A model generated the notes under the pieces. It saw nothing but the letters and a program-made list of their open reading frames with translations. It was not told the origin of the DNA and made no database searches. The translations under genes were made by a program, and so were the position numbers. A DNA stretch of 64,000 nucleotides from Herbaspirillum sp. 3R11 (GTDB lineage Bacteria; Pseudomonadota; Gammaproteobacteria; Burkholderiales; Burkholderiaceae_D): the NCBI RefSeq assembly GCF_004563925.1, contig NZ_SPNJ01000004.1:248001-312000 (forward strand). The letters are read 5' to 3'. Positions within the stretch are counted from its first letter, which is position 1, and every line of letters begins with the position of its first letter. Below, in pieces: positions 39,018-50,896 of the stretch.

Positions 39018-39034
39018 TCCGGTGGATTTTTACC

Positions 39035-40153
39035 TTACACCAGCACCAGATTATCGCGATGGATCAGTTCGGACTCTTCGACAAAGCCGAGGATGGACAG
39101 GATTTCCGACGAAGGATGACGCACGATGCGGCGCGCATCCGAGCTGGCGTAATTGCTGATGCCGCGCGCCACAGGCTTGCCGCTTGCGTCGACGCAAGTG
39201 ATGACATCGCCGCGACCGAATTCGCCCGCCACTTCGGTGACGCCGATCGGCAGCAGCGACTTGCCTTCGGCCGTCAGCTTCTGCACGGCACCGTCGTCCA
39301 GCACCACGCGACCGGCGGTCTGCAGATGATCGGCCATCCATTGCTTGCGTGCAGTCAGCTGCGCGGTCTGCGCCGTCAATTGCGTGCCGATGGCTTCGCC
39401 GGCAGCAAGGCGGCTCAACACGCGCTCTTCACGCCCCCAGGCAATCACGGTGTGCGCGCCCGAGGTGGCGGCGCGCTTGGCCGCGAGTATTTTGGTCAGC
39501 ATGCCGCCGCGGCCGATGCCGCTGCCGGCACCGCCCGCCATGGCTTCCAGCGTGAGGTCTCCTGCTTTGGCTTCATGCACAAATTGGGCATCGGGATCGC
39601 GGCGCGGGTCGGCCGTGTACAGGCCGCGCTGGTCGGTCAGGATGATCAGCGCATCGGCTTCGATCAGATTGGCGACCAGTGCGCCAAGCGTGTCGTTGTC
39701 GCCAAACTTGATTTCGTCGGTGACGACAGTGTCATTCTCGTTGATGATCGGCACCACCCCGAAACGCAATAGCGTGAACAAGGTCGAGCGCGCATTGAGA
39801 TAACGTTCGCGATCGGCCAGGTCGGCGTGCGTAAGCAGCACCTGCGCAGTGCCGAGTTGATGCGCGCGGAAACTGGTTTCGTAGATCTGCGCCAGACCCA
39901 TCTGGCCGACGGCGGCACAGGCCTGCAATTCGTGCACGCCGGTCGGACGGCGATCGAAGCCGAGGCGTTGCATGCCTTCAGCGATCGCGCCGGAACTGAC
40001 CAGCACCACTTCCTTGCCAAGCGTGCGCAAGTACGCGATCTGCTCGGCCCACATGGCGATGGCAGCGCTGTCGAGCCCCTTGCCATCGTTGGTCACGAGC
40101 GAGGAACCGACTTTGATGATCAGCCGCTTGGCTTGTTGTATGACGGAATGCAT
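39035..40153 (-). CDS. proB: Glutamate 5-kinase
   Basis: First step of proline synthesis. Start chosen at 40153 ([22 protein letters not shown]), which matches the family; the frame is open to 40234. About 372 residues: an amino-acid kinase domain ([58 protein letters not shown]) and a C-terminal PUA domain ([23 protein letters not shown]). No ribosome binding site is visible before the ATG. It follows obgE by 120 bases. Confidence 0.94.
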   Translation of the reverse strand: MHSVIQQAKRLIIKVGSSLVTNDGKGLDSAAIAMWAEQIAYLRTLGKEVVLVSSGAIAEGMQRLGFDRRPTGVHELQACAAVGQMGLAQIYETSFRAHQLGTAQVLLTHADLADRERYLNARSTLFTLLRFGVVPIINENDTVVTDEIKFGDNDTLGALVANLIEADALIILTDQRGLYTADPRRDPDAQFVHEAKAGDLTLEAMAGGAGSGIGRGGMLTKILAAKRAATSGAHTVIAWGREERVLSRLAAGEAIGTQLTAQTAQLTARKQWMADHLQTAGRVVLDDGAVQKLTAEGKSLLPIGVTEVAGEFGRGDVITCVDASGKPVARGISNYASSDARRIVRHPSSEILSILGFVEESELIHRDNLVLV

Positions 40154-40273
40154 GTTGTTGGAGGAGATCGGCCGGGTCGTAAAATTCAAATGTCCGCCGC
40201 ACCAGAGGTGTCGACGGACATGCATCGAGAACAAGATAGTAAACGATTTACCTGCAGATTTACCTGCAGAAGA

Positions 40274-41767
<1,494 letters not shown>

Positions 41768-42031
41768 TTAAGCAGCCGCTGCAACAACAGTAACGTACTG
41801 GCGCTTCGCAACGCCCTTGATCACGAACTGGACTTTACCTTCTGTCAAAGCGAACAGAGTGTGGTCCTTGCCCATGCCAACGTTTTCACCAGGATGAACC
41901 TTGGTGCCGCGTTGACGAATGATGATGCCGCCAGCGTTGATCGCTTGGCCGCCATAGACCTTGACGCCGAGTCGCTTCGACTCTGAATCACGGCCGTTGC
42001 GCGTAGTGCCGCCGCCTTTTTTATGTGCCAT
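41768..42031 (-). CDS. rpmA: 50S ribosomal protein L27
   Basis: 87-residue ribosomal protein near the peptidyl-transferase centre. The sequence begins [25 protein letters not shown] and contains [21 protein letters not shown], all diagnostic. It lies 35 bases downstream of rplU in the conserved operon. Confidence 0.99.
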   Translation of the reverse strand: MAHKKGGGTTRNGRDSESKRLGVKVYGGQAINAGGIIIRQRGTKVHPGENVGMGKDHTLFALTEGKVQFVIKGVAKRQYVTVVAAAA

Positions 42032-42066
42032 TTAAGGACTCCTTGTATCTAGTTTGACCTGCGCTA

Positions 42067-42378
42067 TTAAGCGTTGATCGAGACGATTTGCAGTTCGGTG
42101 TAATTCTGGCGATGGCCTTGACGCTTCTGATAATGCTTACGACGACGCATTTTGAAGATCTTGACCTTGTCGTGGCGACCCTGCGCTATGACAGTAACCA
42201 GCACCGTTGCACCCTCGACCAATGGCGCACCGAATTTAACGGTATCGCCTGCGCCCACTGCGAGCACTTGATCCAAAGTGATTTGGGAGCCAATGTCTGC
42301 CGGTATCTGTTCTACTTTAAATTTTTCACCAGCGACAACTTTGTATTGTTTGCCCCCGGTTTTTATGACCGCGTACAT
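42067..42378 (-). CDS. rplU: 50S ribosomal protein L21
   Basis: 103-residue ribosomal protein. The start at 42378 gives the family N-terminus [14 protein letters not shown] with GAGG upstream; the frame is open upstream for 63 codons but that part is leader. The C-terminal RNA-binding part [24 protein letters not shown] is typical. First gene of rplU-rpmA. Confidence 0.98.
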   Translation of the reverse strand: MYAVIKTGGKQYKVVAGEKFKVEQIPADIGSQITLDQVLAVGAGDTVKFGAPLVEGATVLVTVIAQGRHDKVKIFKMRRRKHYQKRQGHRQNYTELQIVSINA

Positions 42379-42468
42379 GTGAAACCTCATCGAAAATGAA
42401 TGAATAAATTTTCTTTTTCTCCTCTGCTGGGCCCATGAAAAGCGGCTTTCGAATCGGGAAAACCTCCA

Positions 42469-42497
42469 ATTATACATAGACTTAGCCTGCTCGTCAA
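42469..42497 (-). promoter_or_regulatory. rplU promoter
   Basis: On the minus strand TTGACG (42492-42497), a 17-bp spacer and TATAAT (42469-42474) make a near-consensus sigma-70 promoter. It predicts a leader of about 84 bases before rplU. Confidence 0.88.
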
Positions 42498-42612
42498 AAG
42501 CTCTTGACTTCCGTGTGCAACACCTGATGAAAATGGCAATACGGCAATTTCCATCAGGAAAAAGCACAATTCGAAACAGTCGCGGCGGTACGTGGCAGTC
42601 CCTTTGTCATCG

Positions 42613-42618
42613 TATAAT
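42613..42618 (+). promoter_or_regulatory. -10 element for ispB
   Basis: A perfect TATAAT lies 33 bases before the ispB TTG start. The -35 position (about 42590-42595) shows no good match. Confidence 0.5.
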
Positions 42619-42650
42619 CACGGCAATCTTGATTTTTCACAGGTTCAGCC

Positions 42651-43640
42651 TTGTCCGCCGCTCTCCAAACCGCTACGCCCAATTCCTTCATTGACCCGAT
42701 AGCTGCCGATATGGGCGAGGTCAATACCGTTATCCGTCAGCAACTTTATTCCGAAGTCCCGCTGGTGAATCAGGTTTCGGAGTACATCATCAGCGCCGGC
42801 GGCAAGCGCATCCGGCCCGTGCTGGTGCTGCTGATCGCCAATGCCTACGCTTATAAAGGCAAGGCCCACCACTCGCTGGCGGCCGTGATCGAATTCATCC
42901 ATACCGCGACCCTGCTGCACGACGACGTTGTTGACGAATCGTCATTGCGCCGCGGCAAGGAAACCGCCAATGCCCTGTTTGGCAATGCCGCCTCGGTACT
43001 GGTGGGCGACTTCCTGTATTCGCGCGCCTTCCAGATGATGGTGACCGTGGGCAACGCCCGCGTCATGCAAATCGTCGCCGATGCCACCAACGTGATCGCC
43101 GAAGGCGAAGTGCTGCAATTGCTCAATATGCACAACCCGGACGTCAACGAAGAAGATTACCTGCGCGTGATCCGTTCCAAGACCGCCAAGTTGTTTGAAG
43201 CCGCCGCCCAGCTGGGCGCGTTGATCTCCGGCGCCGACGAAGCCGGTATCGAAGCGGCAGGTGAATACGGCCGTTCGCTGGGCACCGCGTTCCAGTTGAT
43301 CGACGACGTGCTGGACTATTCCGGCAACGCCGCCGAAATCGGCAAGAACGTCGGCGACGACCTGCGCGAAGGCAAGCCGACACTGCCGCTGATCTATCTG
43401 ATGGAAAACGGCACCGCCGAACAGCGCGAGCTGGTGCGCAGCTGTATCGAGAACGGCGACGAGCAGCATTTCAACGAGATTCTGGCCGCCATTACGAGCT
43501 CGGGCGCGCTCGACTACACCCGCCAGGAAGCGCAAAAAGCGGCACGCCGCGCAGCCGACGCGGTGCAGTCGCTGCCCGATAGCAAGTACAAAAATTCTTT
43601 GCTAGAATTATCAACGTTCGCGGTTGATCGCAATCACTGA
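42651..43640 (+). CDS. ispB: Octaprenyl-diphosphate-synthase-type polyprenyl synthetase
   Basis: Builds the polyprenyl side chain of ubiquinone. The 329-residue protein has the first Asp-rich motif LLHDDVVDESSLRRG, the second QLIDDVLDYSG, and GGKRIRPVLVLL. The start is TTG at 42651, which leaves the known N-terminal length. It is divergent from rplU, as in most proteobacteria. Chain length (8 units or another number) cannot be read with certainty. Confidence 0.93.
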   Translation: MSAALQTATPNSFIDPIAADMGEVNTVIRQQLYSEVPLVNQVSEYIISAGGKRIRPVLVLLIANAYAYKGKAHHSLAAVIEFIHTATLLHDDVVDESSLRRGKETANALFGNAASVLVGDFLYSRAFQMMVTVGNARVMQIVADATNVIAEGEVLQLLNMHNPDVNEEDYLRVIRSKTAKLFEAAAQLGALISGADEAGIEAAGEYGRSLGTAFQLIDDVLDYSGNAAEIGKNVGDDLREGKPTLPLIYLMENGTAEQRELVRSCIENGDEQHFNEILAAITSSGALDYTRQEAQKAARRAADAVQSLPDSKYKNSLLELSTFAVDRNH

Positions 43641-43660
43641 TCGACCCCGACACACCCAGT

Positions 43661-43737
43661 CGGGGTGTAGCTTAGCCCGGTAGAGCGCTACGTTCGGGAC
43701 GTAGAGGCCGGAGGTTCGAATCCTCTCACCCCGACCA
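43661..43737 (+). tRNA. tRNA-Pro (anticodon CGG)
   Basis: 77 bases with encoded CCA. The acceptor stem CGGGGTG pairs with CACCCCG. The anticodon arm CTACG-TTCGGGA-CGTAG places CGG at 43695-43697. The T arm contains GGTTCGAATCC. Reads CCG codons. Confidence 0.98.
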
Positions 43738-43902
43738 GGTTTCCCGAGTTTCATGACGCATGTTTTTCAGCAGGCGTCGCAGGTCCCCCCTAAGTTCCCC
43801 CTCTGAATTGATGTTAGAATCCAGCTTCGTTTGCGTCACGGAACCGGGCTTGTACCCGTTGCCGGAGCAGGCGACTACATCAACTTCCCTTACGGTGACC
43901 CT

Positions 43903-45201
43903 TTGGATACCGTGCCCATATGGGTGCAAATTCTTGCACTGGCACTTCTGATTCTTTGCTCGGCATTCTTTTCGATGACCGAGACCGCCCTGATGGCTGC
44001 CAACCGGCATCGCCTCAGGCATCTAGCCAAGCATGGCAGCAAGCGCGCCATCACGCTGCTGTGGCTGCTTGAACGCACCGATCGCCTGCTGTCGCTGATC
44101 CTGATCGCCAACACGCTGATCAATGCCCTGGCGACCGCGCTGGTCACGGCGCTGGCAATCGCCGCCTTCGGCAACCACGAAAAAGTCATCACCATCGCCA
44201 CCGCCTGCGTGGCCGGCCTGCTGATCATCTTTGCCGAAATCGTGCCGAAGATCATCGGCGCGACTTATCCGGAACGCATCTCGCTGTTCACCGGCTTCTT
44301 CCTCAAGCCGCTGATGGCGCTGGCCAAGCCGCTGCTGTGGGTGGTCAACATCATCGTCTCGACGATCCTGCGCATCATCCACATCAAGGCCAGCGGCCGT
44401 TCCCACGACCAGCGCCTGTCGCCGGAAGAGCTGCGCTCGATCGTGCTCGAAGGCGGCAACTTCATTCCGCAAAAACACAAGAGCATCCTGCTGAACCTGT
44501 TCGACCTCGAGAAGATTTCGGTGGAAGACGTCATGACGCCGCGCGCCCAGGTCGAGGCGCTCAACCTGTCGGTGTCCATCGATGAAATCCGCAACCAGCT
44601 GGTCACCTGCTATCACAACAAACTGCCGGTCTATGAAGGCGAGATCAACCAGATCGTCGGCATTCTGCATGTGCGCAAGGCGATCATGCTGTTCAGCCAG
44701 GATGAGGAAATCACCAGCGAAGAAATTCGTGCGCTGCTGAGCGCGCCGTATTTCATCCCGCAGGACACCGACGTCTTCACGCAGCTGCAGTACTTCCAGG
44801 AAAACCACGAACGCCTTGGCATCATCGTCGACGAGTACGGCGAAGTGCAGGGTCTGGTGACGCTGGAAGACATCATCGAAGAAATGATCGGCGAGTTCAC
44901 CACCTCGGTGCCGGGCGCCGCGCGCGCCGACAGTTTTGCCTGGAACAAGGACGGCGAATGCCTGCTGGAAGGCGCCACCACCTTGCGCGACATCAACAAG
45001 CGCCTGGGCCTGAGCCTGCCGCTGGACGGTCCCAAGACGCTCAACGGCCTGCTGCTCGAATGGCTGCGCGACATCCCTGAAGCCAACGTGTCGGTGCGCA
45101 TCGCCGGCTGCATCATCGAGATCGTCCAGGTGCAGAACCAGGCCATCAAGGTGGTCAAACTGTTCGCGCCGACCACTGGAAAGACGCCGAAAGCCGAATA
45201 G
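43903..45201 (+). CDS. CNNM/CorC (HlyC) family transporter with CBS domains
   Basis: 432-residue membrane protein. Residues about 1-170 form the DUF21/CNNM transmembrane domain (FFSMTETALMAANRHRL, FAEIVPKIIGATYPERI). A CBS pair follows (VMTPRAQVEAL, and HERLGIIVDEYGEVQGLVTLEDIIEEMIGE), then a CorC/HlyC C-terminal domain. The TTG at 43903 gives the usual N-terminus (LDTVPIWVQILALALL); the frame is open to 43831 without better evidence. The family is tied to Mg2+/Co2+ export or resistance rather than haemolysis. Confidence 0.92.
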   Translation: MDTVPIWVQILALALLILCSAFFSMTETALMAANRHRLRHLAKHGSKRAITLLWLLERTDRLLSLILIANTLINALATALVTALAIAAFGNHEKVITIATACVAGLLIIFAEIVPKIIGATYPERISLFTGFFLKPLMALAKPLLWVVNIIVSTILRIIHIKASGRSHDQRLSPEELRSIVLEGGNFIPQKHKSILLNLFDLEKISVEDVMTPRAQVEALNLSVSIDEIRNQLVTCYHNKLPVYEGEINQIVGILHVRKAIMLFSQDEEITSEEIRALLSAPYFIPQDTDVFTQLQYFQENHERLGIIVDEYGEVQGLVTLEDIIEEMIGEFTTSVPGAARADSFAWNKDGECLLEGATTLRDINKRLGLSLPLDGPKTLNGLLLEWLRDIPEANVSVRIAGCIIEIVQVQNQAIKVVKLFAPTTGKTPKAE

Positions 45202-45344
45202 CTACGATTTACAAGGCGGGACGCAAGCCGCATCATCGGTCGCTTCAGGTTCACTCCCGATGCACTCCCGATACGATACGACGATGCCAGCAAGACGCCG
45301 GTGCAACGCCGGTCGTTCCCTAGACTCTTGCCGGCACCGTCACC

Positions 45345-46565
45345 ATGCTCCAGCGCGCTTCTGCACTTGCCTCCGCGTCTACGCCCGTCCCTGACTTCGA
45401 CGACGTCTCCGCCGTCAATTATCTGCAAAAAATCCTGCTCGACGCCATCAACCTCGGCGCCTCGGACCTGCATTTCGAACCGTTTGAAAAGCATTGCCGC
45501 ATCCGCTTCCGCATCGACGGCCAGTTGCGCGACATGGTCGAGCCGCCGCTGTCGATGAGGGACAAGCTGGCCTCGCACATCAAGATCATCTCCGGTCTCG
45601 ACATCGCTGAAAAGCGCGTGCCGCAGGACGGCCGCATGAAGCTGGCGCTGTCGTCGACGCGCGCCATCGACTTCCGCGTGTCGACGCTGCCGACGCTGTT
45701 CGGCGAGAAGATCGTCATGCGCATCCTCGACGCCAGCCGCTCCCAACTGGGCATCGACACGCTCGGCTACGACGCCGCACAGAAGGAACTGCTGCTGCAG
45801 GCGATCCGCCGGCCTTACGGCATGGTGCTGATGACCGGCCCGACCGGTTCGGGCAAGACGATGTCGTTGTACAGTTGCCTCAGCATCCTGAACCAGCCCG
45901 GCACCAATATTTCCACGGTCGAGGACCCGGCTGAAATCAGCCTGCCCGGCATCAACCAGGTCAATGTCAACCAGCGCGCCGGGCTGACCTTCCCGATCGC
46001 ACTGCGCGCCTTCCTGCGCCAGGATCCGGACGTGATCATGGTGGGTGAGATCCGCGACCTCGAGACCGCCGACATCGCCGTCAAGGCGGCGCAGACGGGG
46101 CATCTGGTGTTCTCCACGCTACATACCAACGACGCGCCGTCGACGCTCACGCGCCTGATGAACATGGGCGTGCCGGCCTTCAACGTGGCCTCGTCGGTGA
46201 TCATGATCACCGCACAACGGCTGGCGCGCCGGCTGTGCGCCTGCAAGCAGCCGGCGGACATTCCCGTACAGGCGCTGCGCGAAGCCGGTTTCGGTACGGC
46301 AGACCTGAATGGCGGCTGGACCCCGCATCGCGCGGCCGGCTGCCGACGCTGCGGCGGCACCGGCTACAAGGGACGCATCGGGATTTACCAAGTCATGCCG
46401 ATCAGCGAGGCCATTGAAAGCCTGATCCTGGCCCACGCCACGGCGCCCGACATCGAAGCGCAGGCGGTGCGCGAAGGCGTGCTCACGCTGCGCCAGGCTG
46501 GCCTGCAAAAAGTGCGCGAGGGCCTGACCAGCTTGGAGGAGATTCTCGCATGCACCAATCTGTGA
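45345..46565 (+). CDS. pilB: Type IV pilus assembly ATPase PilB, short form
   Basis: Extension motor for type IV pili. The 406-residue protein starts almost at once with the N2-type segment [26 protein letters not shown], then Walker [18 protein letters not shown] near residue 168, the Asp box [19 protein letters not shown], Walker [23 protein letters not shown], the His box [14 protein letters not shown], and the Cys metal site (RRLCACKQ and [12 protein letters not shown]). Usual PilB is about 560-580 residues; the N-terminal MshEN-type domain is missing, and only 143 bases separate this gene from the previous one. No ribosome binding site is evident. pilC and pilD follow. Confidence 0.9.
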   Translation: MLQRASALASASTPVPDFDDVSAVNYLQKILLDAINLGASDLHFEPFEKHCRIRFRIDGQLRDMVEPPLSMRDKLASHIKIISGLDIAEKRVPQDGRMKLALSSTRAIDFRVSTLPTLFGEKIVMRILDASRSQLGIDTLGYDAAQKELLLQAIRRPYGMVLMTGPTGSGKTMSLYSCLSILNQPGTNISTVEDPAEISLPGINQVNVNQRAGLTFPIALRAFLRQDPDVIMVGEIRDLETADIAVKAAQTGHLVFSTLHTNDAPSTLTRLMNMGVPAFNVASSVIMITAQRLARRLCACKQPADIPVQALREAGFGTADLNGGWTPHRAAGCRRCGGTGYKGRIGIYQVMPISEAIESLILAHATAPDIEAQAVREGVLTLRQAGLQKVREGLTSLEEILACTNL

Positions 46566-46587
46566 CAATGTCGCCGGACGCCTCTGC

Positions 46588-47790
46588 ATGACGACGGCAC
46601 GCGACGAACTCTATGCCTGGGAGGGCCGCGACCGCCAAGGCAAACCCGCACGCGGCGAGATGCGCGCCGGCGGTCCGGCGCTGGTCGGCGCGATGCTGCG
46701 ACGCCAAGGCATCCAGGCGGCATCGATCCGCAAGAAAAGCGTACAGCGCGACAAGCACATCAGCGAGAAGGACATCGCGCTGTTCACGCGGCAGCTGGCG
46801 ACCATGCTCAAGGCCGGCGTGCCGTTGCTGCAGGCCTTCGACATCGTCGCGCGCAGCCAGGCCAATCCGGCGCTGGCGCGACTGGTGGCCGGACTGCGCA
46901 CCGAGGTCGAAGGCGGCAGCGGCCTGCACCAGGCATTCGGCCGCCATCCGCGCCAGTTCGATGCGCTGTATTGCAACCTGGTCGCGGCCGGAGAGCAAGC
47001 CGGCCTGCTCGACGAGCTGCTCGCGCGCCTCGCCCATTACAAGGAAAAGACGCTGGCCACGCGCAGCAAGGTACGCGCCGCGCTGGTCTATCCGGTCGCC
47101 ATCGTGGCGTTCGCCGTGCTGGTGACGTCCATCATCATGATCTGGGTGGTGCCGTCGTTCAAGGAAGTATTCGGCAGCTTCGGCGCCGCATTGCCGCTAC
47201 CGACGCTGATCGTCATCGCGATCTCGGATTTCCTGACGAAGTACTGGTGGATGCTGATCACCACGATCGGTGGCGCCGGCGCCTGGCTGATACGGGCCTG
47301 GCGCAGATCGCCGGCCTTGCGAGCCCGGACGGACCGCTGGCTGCTGCGCCTGCCGGTATTTGGCAATATCGTGCGCAAGGCGGCGCTGGCGCGCTGGAGC
47401 CGCACGCTGGCGACGCTGTTTGCCGCCGGCGTGCCGCTGGTCGATGCACTCGTATCTGTGCGCGGCGCGGCCGCCAACGCAGTCTATGCCGAAGCCACCG
47501 CTGCCATCGGTCACGATGTCGGCGACGGCGCCAGCCTGGCGGCGGCAATCGAGCGTACCAGCGTGTTCCCCGAGCTGGTCGGACAGATGGTCGCCATCGG
47601 CGAAGAATCCGGCGCGCTCGACCAGATGCTGGCCAAAGTCGCCGATTTTTACGAAATCGAGGTCGATGAAGCGGTCGCCGCCATCTCCACACTGATGGAA
47701 CCCTTTATCATGCTGGTATTGGGCGTCGTCATCGGCGGCCTGGTGATTGCAATGTACTTGCCTATTTTCAAACTGGGATCCGTTATCTGA
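46588..47790 (+). CDS. pilC: Type IV pilus inner-membrane platform protein PilC
   Basis: Polytopic platform protein of the GspF family, 400 residues. Two T2SSF repeats: [20 protein letters not shown] with membrane segments near 170-230, and [22 protein letters not shown] followed by a C-terminal helix ([22 protein letters not shown]). Contains the [15 protein letters not shown] and [15 protein letters not shown] motifs of each repeat. It lies 22 bases after pilB and its stop overlaps the pilD start. Confidence 0.95.
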   Translation: MTTARDELYAWEGRDRQGKPARGEMRAGGPALVGAMLRRQGIQAASIRKKSVQRDKHISEKDIALFTRQLATMLKAGVPLLQAFDIVARSQANPALARLVAGLRTEVEGGSGLHQAFGRHPRQFDALYCNLVAAGEQAGLLDELLARLAHYKEKTLATRSKVRAALVYPVAIVAFAVLVTSIIMIWVVPSFKEVFGSFGAALPLPTLIVIAISDFLTKYWWMLITTIGGAGAWLIRAWRRSPALRARTDRWLLRLPVFGNIVRKAALARWSRTLATLFAAGVPLVDALVSVRGAAANAVYAEATAAIGHDVGDGASLAAAIERTSVFPELVGQMVAIGEESGALDQMLAKVADFYEIEVDEAVAAISTLMEPFIMLVLGVVIGGLVIAMYLPIFKLGSVI

Positions 47791-48653
47791 TGTTCGAACT
47801 GCTGACTCTTGCCGACGCGCACGGCGGCAACGCCACGACGGCCGCACTGGCCGCTTGCGCAGGACTGCTGATCGGCAGCTTCCTCAACGTCGTGATCCAT
47901 CGGTTGCCGCGGATGATGCAGCGGGAAGCCGAGAACTACCTGGCCACCGAAGCCGGTCGCAGCCTGCCGCACGGCGAGCGTTACAACCTGTGGACGCCGC
48001 GTTCGGCCTGCCCGCATTGCGCCGCGCCGGTCGCGCCCCGACACAATATTCCGCTGTTCGGCTATCTGTTGCTGCGCGGCCGCTGCGCCGCGTGCGGTTC
48101 AGCCATCTCGCGCCGCTATCCAGCGGTGGAAATCTTCACCGCGCTGCTGTCGGCGCTGACGGCCTGGCATTTCGGCTTGGGCCTGGAAGGCCTCGCCGCG
48201 CTGGCCTTCGTCTCTTTCCTGATTGCCCTGGGCTTCATCGACGCCCACACCCAGTTGCTGCCCGACAGCCTGACGCTGCCGCTGCTGTGGCTGGGCCTGC
48301 TGGTCAACCTGGCTGGCGCCTTCGTGCCGCTGGCCGATGCAGTGATGGGCGCAGCGGCCGGTTATCTTGTACTCTGGAGCATTTACTGGATCTTCAGGCT
48401 GGCCACCGGCAAGGAAGGCATGGGCTACGGCGACTTCAAGCTGCTGGCGGCGCTCGGCGCCTGGCTCGGCTGGCAGGCGCTGCCCCTGATCCTGGTGCTG
48501 GCGTCCTGCACCGGCGCCGTGGTCGGTATCGGCATGGTCATTCTGCGCAAGCACAGCAAGGACCAGACCATTCCGTTCGGCCCGTATCTGGCGCTGGGCG
48601 GCGTGCTGATGCTGCTGTACGGCAAATCCCTGCTGCTGTTTGGACTTTATTGA
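47790..48653 (+). CDS. pilD: Prepilin peptidase / N-methyltransferase PilD
   Basis: Inner-membrane aspartyl protease that cuts and methylates prepilins. The 287-residue protein has the cytoplasmic zinc motif CPHC and CAAC near residues 72-99, the first catalytic Asp in [16 protein letters not shown] and the second in [19 protein letters not shown] overlaps the pilC stop (TGATG) and its own stop overlaps the coaE start in the same way, so pilC-pilD-coaE are coupled. Confidence 0.96.
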   Translation: MFELLTLADAHGGNATTAALAACAGLLIGSFLNVVIHRLPRMMQREAENYLATEAGRSLPHGERYNLWTPRSACPHCAAPVAPRHNIPLFGYLLLRGRCAACGSAISRRYPAVEIFTALLSALTAWHFGLGLEGLAALAFVSFLIALGFIDAHTQLLPDSLTLPLLWLGLLVNLAGAFVPLADAVMGAAAGYLVLWSIYWIFRLATGKEGMGYGDFKLLAALGAWLGWQALPLILVLASCTGAVVGIGMVILRKHSKDQTIPFGPYLALGGVLMLLYGKSLLLFGLY

Positions 48654-49303
48654 TGAACGATATTTCCTCCACCGCCGGCGCGACACCGTTTTCGATCGGC
48701 CTGACCGGCGGCATCGGCAGCGGCAAGACCACCGTCGCCAATCTGTTCGGCGAACGCGGCGCCGCGCTGATCGACACCGACGCAATCGCCCATCAGCTGA
48801 CCACGCCGGGCGGTGCAGCGATTGACGCCATCCGTGCAACATTCGGCGACGACTTCATCGGCGCCGACGGCGCCATGGACCGCGCCCGCATGCGCGCCCA
48901 TGTGTTCGCCGACGCCGGCGCGCGCAAGCGGCTGGAGGCCGTCCTGCATCCGCTGATCCGCAGCGAGACAGCACGCGCTGCACAAGAGGCGCGCGGCGAT
49001 TACCTGATCTTCGTAGTGCCGCTGCTGGTCGAGTCGCAGCAATGGCGTACGCGCACCTCGCGCATCCTCGTTGTCGATTGCAGCGAAGACGTCCAGATCG
49101 CGCGCGTCATGCAGCGCAACGCCATGACGCGCGCGCAGGTCGAAGCCATCATGGCGGCTCAGGCGACGCGCGCCGAACGGCTCGCCGCCGCCGATGACAT
49201 CATCGAAAACAATGGCGACACCGCCGCACTCTTGCCCCAAATCGAGCGCCTGCACGCGCTCTATCTGTCGCTGGCGAAAACAAATCGCGATGGGCATTTG
49301 TAA
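48653..49303 (+). CDS. coaE: Dephospho-CoA kinase
   Basis: Last step of coenzyme A synthesis. The 216-residue protein has the P-loop [17 protein letters not shown] near residue 16, [12 protein letters not shown] with the conserved Asp, VLHPLIRSE, and [12 protein letters not shown]. The start is the ATG at 48653, overlapping the pilD stop; the frame continues upstream inside pilD but that is a shadow. The pilD-coaE-zapD-yacG order is conserved in beta- and gammaproteobacteria. Confidence 0.96.
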   Translation: MNDISSTAGATPFSIGLTGGIGSGKTTVANLFGERGAALIDTDAIAHQLTTPGGAAIDAIRATFGDDFIGADGAMDRARMRAHVFADAGARKRLEAVLHPLIRSETARAAQEARGDYLIFVVPLLVESQQWRTRTSRILVVDCSEDVQIARVMQRNAMTRAQVEAIMAAQATRAERLAAADDIIENNGDTAALLPQIERLHALYLSLAKTNRDGHL

Positions 49304-49445
49304 TTTTCCTCTGCATGGGTCAGAATCACGTAAATTGAACGCGCGTTTTCTCAATATCTGCAATATCTTCAACATTCTGCAATCGTTGAAGACATATTCA
49401 TAAAGCGCGTTGTCGAATCCGATTCAACTTTAAAGGGACGCAGCT

Positions 49446-50201
49446 TTGATCGTTTACGAATACCCTTTCAACGAGCGTATTCGCACGCTGTTGCGGTTGG
49501 AGGATTTGCACGAGAAGTTCGTGTTCTTCCTGCATCAGGAAAGCCCGCTGCAACATCATGTCGCCCTCTCCACCATTTTCGAGATGCTCGAAGTGGCTGG
49601 ACGCGCCGACCTCAAATCCGATCTGCTGCAAGAACTGGAACGCCAGAAGCAAATCCTGCTGGCCTACCAATCCAATCCCAACGTCGAAGCCGAGATGCTC
49701 AACGCCATCCTGAGCGAAGTCGACCGCGCCAGCGCCGCTTTGGCGGCCTCGCAAGGCCGGACCGGCCAGAATATCCGCGAAAACGAGTGGTTGATGAGTA
49801 TCCGCGGCCGCACCATCATTCCTGGCGGCGCCTGCGAATTCGACTTGCCGTCTTACTACGCCTGGCAAAAACGCACGGCGCAGCAGCGTTTCACCGACAT
49901 TTCCAACTGGTTTGCACCGCTGGTGCCGTTGTTCGACGCTGTCGGCATCGTCATGCGACTGCTGCGCGAATCGGGACAGCCGGTCAAAATCAACGCAGAA
50001 GGCGGAAGTTACCAGCAGATGCTGCAAGGGAAGATCTATCAGATGTTGCGTCTGGTGCTTGATGAAGAGATGGGCGCGATCCCCGAGATCTCGGCCAACA
50101 AATACATGCTGTGGGTGCGCTTCACTTCCCAGGACGGCGACATGAAACCCAAGCCTTTCGAAGGCGAAGTGCCGTTCGAACTGGCGTTGTGCGGATTTTA
50201 A
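49446..50201 (+). CDS. zapD: Cell division protein ZapD
   Basis: FtsZ-bundling protein at the septum. The 251-residue protein begins [19 protein letters not shown] from a TTG start with AAGGGA 8 bases upstream. The segments [24 protein letters not shown] and [24 protein letters not shown] are typical. Length fits the family. ftsZ itself is encoded at 61329 in this window. Confidence 0.95.
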   Translation: MIVYEYPFNERIRTLLRLEDLHEKFVFFLHQESPLQHHVALSTIFEMLEVAGRADLKSDLLQELERQKQILLAYQSNPNVEAEMLNAILSEVDRASAALAASQGRTGQNIRENEWLMSIRGRTIIPGGACEFDLPSYYAWQKRTAQQRFTDISNWFAPLVPLFDAVGIVMRLLRESGQPVKINAEGGSYQQMLQGKIYQMLRLVLDEEMGAIPEISANKYMLWVRFTSQDGDMKPKPFEGEVPFELALCGF

Positions 50202-50234
50202 GTAAAAGATTCAGATAGAACTCAGGTAGACGTC

Positions 50235-50423
50235 ATGGCAACAATCGTAGACTGCCCCACTTGCGGCACCAAGGTGGAATGGACCGAAAAGAATAAATTC
50301 CGGCCGTTTTGCTCGGACCGCTGCAAACAAATCGATCTCGGCGCATGGGCCGAAGAAAAATACGCGATCCCCGCCGTCAACCTGCCGCAGGAACCGGACG
50401 AGGACAATTCCTCCGTCCAGTAG
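50235..50423 (+). CDS. yacG: DNA gyrase inhibitor YacG
   Basis: 62-residue zinc protein that binds GyrB. The zinc motif is complete: [10 protein letters not shown] at residues 7-10 and [14 protein letters not shown] near 26-30. The acidic C-terminus ([10 protein letters not shown]) is usual. It follows zapD by 33 bases. Confidence 0.96.
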   Translation: MATIVDCPTCGTKVEWTEKNKFRPFCSDRCKQIDLGAWAEEKYAIPAVNLPQEPDEDNSSVQ

Positions 50424-50478
50424 TCAGACTCCCGTAGTCAGATTCAGATTCAGACTCCAGCAGACAAACCCGCGCCGG

Positions 50479-50895
50479 TCAGACCGGCAGCCGCAGCTTG
50501 TCGATCCACTCGATCAACGGAATCGTGGCCGGCAGCAACGGCGCGACATCCACGCTGCCCTGCCAAGCAAACGCTTGCCCCTCAAGGCTTTGCGGCTCCC
50601 CGCGCCAGTCCCGGCTGATGTAAAAATGCAAACGCACGTGGGCGTGCGGATAAATGTGCTGCACGCCGCACCAGGCTTCGGCCGACACCACTTCAATTCC
50701 CAGTTCTTCCAGAAACTCGCGCTTGAGCGCATCCAGCACCGACTCGCCGGCTTCGACCTTCCCGCCGGGAAACTCCCAGTAACCGGCGTACGGCTTGCCT
50801 TCGGGACGCTGTCCCAGCAGGACATCGCCGTTCGGCTTCATCAGGATGCCGACGGCGACGTCGATCGGCGGGGTTGCCTCTGTAGCAAGCGTCAT
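50479..50895 (-). CDS. mutT: MutT-type Nudix hydrolase (8-oxo-dGTP diphosphatase)
   Basis: Sanitises oxidised dGTP. The 138-residue protein has VDVAVGILMKPNGDVLLGQRP, the MutT-like YAGYWEFPGGKVEAGE and Nudix box ESVLDALKREFLEELGI. Length and first motif favour MutT itself. On the minus strand it is the last gene of argJ-ATPase-mutT. The palindromic element at 50897-51165 ends one base before its ATG, and no ribosome binding site is visible there, so its translation or transcription must depend on that element. Confidence 0.93.
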   Translation of the reverse strand: MTLATEATPPIDVAVGILMKPNGDVLLGQRPEGKPYAGYWEFPGGKVEAGESVLDALKREFLEELGIEVVSAEAWCGVQHIYPHAHVRLHFYISRDWRGEPQSLEGQAFAWQGSVDVAPLLPATIPLIEWIDKLRLPV

Positions 50896-50896
50896 G

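Noticed and set aside
44631..46103. 490-codon minus-strand open frame spanning two genes
   Set aside because: It crosses antisense to the CorC-like gene and pilB, both well supported on the plus strand.
47747..48652. N-terminal extension of coaE by about 300 codons
   Set aside because: The extension lies out of frame within pilD, whose motifs are intact. coaE starts at the coupled ATG 48653.
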